60,608 nucleotides of DNA from an uncultured Hyphomicrobiales bacterium (lineage in GTDB: Bacteria; Pseudomonadota; Alphaproteobacteria; Rhizobiales; Beijerinckiaceae). Position numbers and translations under genes: made by a program. Shown here piece after piece: positions 59,192 to 60,608 of this stretch. The stretch is from NCBI GenBank assembly GCA_903932535.1, contig CAIZGR010000311.1, positions 1-60,608 of the forward strand. Direction: 5' to 3'. Under the pieces are notes generated by a model, which was not told the origin of the DNA, made no database searches, and saw nothing but the letters and a program-made list of their open reading frames with translations. Every line of letters starts with the position of its first letter. Position 1 is the first letter of the stretch.

Positions 59192-60022
59192 ATGGTATCG
59201 AGATTGCTGGCCGGCTCCACCCTTTGTATCATCCTGAGCGGCGTTTCCTGCGCCGGGGTCGAGGCGGCGCCGCTCGCTTCCCATCGGGCGGCCTACGACA
59301 TTTCGCTGATCGATCCGGATTCGCCGCCGCTCGGCGCCGTTCAGGCGCCCGTCGCCGCGACCGGGCTGATCGCCTACGAGTTTCGCGGCTCGCCCTGCGA
59401 CGGCTATACGTCCAGCTTCCGCCAGATGACCGAGATGGAGCGCAGCGAGGGCGCTCCCCTCGCGATGGACGTCAACGCGACCTCGTTCGAAGCCGCGGAC
59501 GGCGCCTCGATGCGGTTCAAGATCGACACCAAAGGCGTTCAGGACGCGCCGCCGGTCGCCGGCGCCGCCACGCGCGGCGCGAACGACGACCTGAAGGTCG
59601 AGCTGACGGAGCCGGCCGCGAGGACCATCGCCTTCGGTCGCGACGTCCTGTTTCCGACCCAGCACGTCGAGCGGCTGATCGGTGCGGCCAAGGGCGGCGG
59701 CGGCGTGGTTCAGGCGCGGGTCTACGACGGGTCGGACACGGGCGCCAAGATTTACGCCACCATGGCGGTGATCGGCAAGGAGGCCACGAAGCCGAGCGAG
59801 GACTCGACCAACGCGGCGGCGCTCGAGAACGTTCGCCGCTGGCCGGTCGTCGTGTCGTATTTCGACGAGGCGTCGAAAGACACGACCCCGGAATACACGC
59901 TCTCTTACGACCTTTACGAGAACGGGGTGTCGGGCAGCCTCAAGCTCGACTACGGGACCTTCGCGCTCAGCGCCCGTTTGCGCCGGCTCGAAATCCTGCC
60001 GGCTTCCGCCTGCGCCAAATAG
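59192..60022 (+). CDS. eipB: Cell envelope integrity protein EipB (DUF1849)
   Basis: A 276-residue periplasmic beta-spiral protein needed for envelope integrity in Brucella and relatives. Residues 1-26 are a signal peptide (LLAGSTLCIILSGVSCAGVE, cut near AA-PLASH). The mature protein begins ASHRAAYDISLIDPDSPPLG, as in the family. The two conserved Cys that form a disulfide between the ends of the molecule are present, in RGSPCDGYTSSFRQ near residue 69 and ILPASACAK at the C-terminus. DUF1849 is essentially restricted to Hyphomicrobiales and close relatives, so it supports the taxonomic reading. It lies 85 bases after scpB. Confidence 0.9.
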   Translation: MVSRLLAGSTLCIILSGVSCAGVEAAPLASHRAAYDISLIDPDSPPLGAVQAPVAATGLIAYEFRGSPCDGYTSSFRQMTEMERSEGAPLAMDVNATSFEAADGASMRFKIDTKGVQDAPPVAGAATRGANDDLKVELTEPAARTIAFGRDVLFPTQHVERLIGAAKGGGGVVQARVYDGSDTGAKIYATMAVIGKEATKPSEDSTNAAALENVRRWPVVVSYFDEASKDTTPEYTLSYDLYENGVSGSLKLDYGTFALSARLRRLEILPASACAK

Positions 60023-60036
60023 AATCGGCGCCGGGG

Positions 60037-60608
60037 TCATCTTCTGGGCCGCCCTGCGCGGAAGGCGAGGCCGCGCTCGACCGCCCCCGCCCCGAATTTG
60101 TCCCGCAGCGCCGCGATCGCGGCCTCGCGAGACTTCTCGCGACCCGTGTCGTCGTCCAGAAGGCCGGCTTCGTCGGCCTCCGAGGCGGGGCCGAGATCGG
60201 TCGCGGCGATCCCGATCAGCCGATAGGCCGCCCCGACCGGCTGCGCCTCTAGCAGCGCACGGGCGGCGGCGAACAGGCGCGGCGCGAGCTGGGTGGGCCG
60301 CAGGCCGGTGCGGCTCCGCGTGCGCAGGCTGAAGTCCGGCAGGCGCAGCTTCAGCGTCACGCCGCCCGCGGCGAGCTCCGCCTTGCGCAGGCGCCCGGCC
60401 ACCCGGTCGCAATGGGCGAGCAGCACCCGCGTCAGCTCCTCCCGGTCGCCGACGTCGACATCGAAGGTCGTCTCGCTGGAGACGCTCTTGGTCTCGCGGT
60501 CCGGGCTGACCCGCCGTTCGTCGACGCCTTGGGCGAGCCGCCACAGTCGCCGGCCGTCGTCGCCCAGGCGAGCCGCCGCGGTGCGTTCCTCGATGCGCTG
60601 GAGGTCGC
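60037..60608 (-). CDS. dinB: DNA polymerase IV, C-terminal part
   Basis: A Y-family translesion polymerase; only the last 190 residues lie in the window, the rest is beyond the right end. The visible frame contains the helix-hairpin-helix end of the palm/thumb (RLWRLAQGVDERRVSPDRET), KSVSSETTFDVDVGDREELT, characteristic of the DinB little finger, and VTLKLRLPDFSLRTRSRTG, then YRLIGIAATDLGPASEADE. The stop at 60037 is 15 bases from the eipB stop. DinB is often SOS-controlled; its promoter is outside the window, so this cannot be checked here. Confidence 0.92.
   Translation of the reverse strand, partial: DLQRIEERTAAARLGDDGRRLWRLAQGVDERRVSPDRETKSVSSETTFDVDVGDREELTRVLLAHCDRVAGRLRKAELAAGGVTLKLRLPDFSLRTRSRTGLRPTQLAPRLFAAARALLEAQPVGAAYRLIGIAATDLGPASEADEAGLLDDDTGREKSREAAIAALRDKFGAGAVERGLAFRAGRPRR

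Overview
The window is about 60.6 kb of very GC-rich chromosomal DNA from an alphaproteobacterium, most likely a member of the Hyphomicrobiales (Rhizobiales) close to the Beijerinckiaceae, Methylocystaceae or Methylobacteriaceae. Reasons: a fused urease gamma-beta subunit, tandem phasins (polyhydroxyalkanoate storage), an EipB/DUF1849 envelope protein, a PdhS/DivJ/CbrA-like histidine kinase, a LexA box of the alphaproteobacterial GAAC-N7-GAAC type and class II DAHP synthase. No plasmid origin, complete insertion sequence, prophage or CRISPR array was seen. High GC makes almost every real gene cast long shadow ORFs on the other strand; these were left out.

Layout. 1-5,240: a urease operon (ureD partial, ureAB fused, ureC) broken up by two complete VapBC toxin-antitoxin modules, a HigA-type antitoxin fragment and two fragments of extra ureC copies. 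5,240-13,300: divergent pgm and glmM, a Tat-type exported protein, a micro-ORF with an extreme Shine-Dalgarno and its own terminator, a small six-cysteine protein, the actP/DUF485 acetate uptake pair, and purC. 13,470-18,500: a cupin, a ParA-like ATPase with a small membrane partner, tRNA-Leu(CAG) and PEP carboxylase. 18,747-25,358: one 2,203-residue modular beta-rich surface or secreted protein. 25,395-30,000: class I fumarase, a CitE/malyl-CoA-lyase-type enzyme and an AT-richer polysaccharide flippase gene. 30,300-41,760: small conserved genes, a 950-residue histidine kinase, two phasins, pyroglutamyl peptidase, two acyl-CoA dehydrogenases, a frameshifted small secreted protein and purH. 41,950-47,400: NAD synthetase, then a compact von Willebrand A / PP2C phosphatase / protein kinase operon (a TerY-P triad). 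47,580-60,608: tex, an acyltransferase, DAHP synthase, an MFS transporter, a holin-like membrane protein, a remnant of a DNA glycosylase-like gene, a GGDEF protein, lexA with its SOS box, scpAB, eipB and the end of dinB.

How the parts work together. Most of the window is core metabolism and housekeeping: urea nitrogen, sugar-phosphate mutases for wall and exopolysaccharide precursors, purine and NAD synthesis, acetate and C4 metabolism, fatty acyl oxidation, storage granules, chromosome condensation and SOS response. The most unusual parts are the urease locus, whose ureC is embedded between toxin-antitoxin modules and pieces of other ureC copies; the micro-ORF/six-cysteine gene pair at 9.3-9.8 kb; the ParA/membrane partner pair beside a tRNA; and the TerY-P signalling triad. 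Functions rest on recognition of translated motifs by reading; no database search was run.
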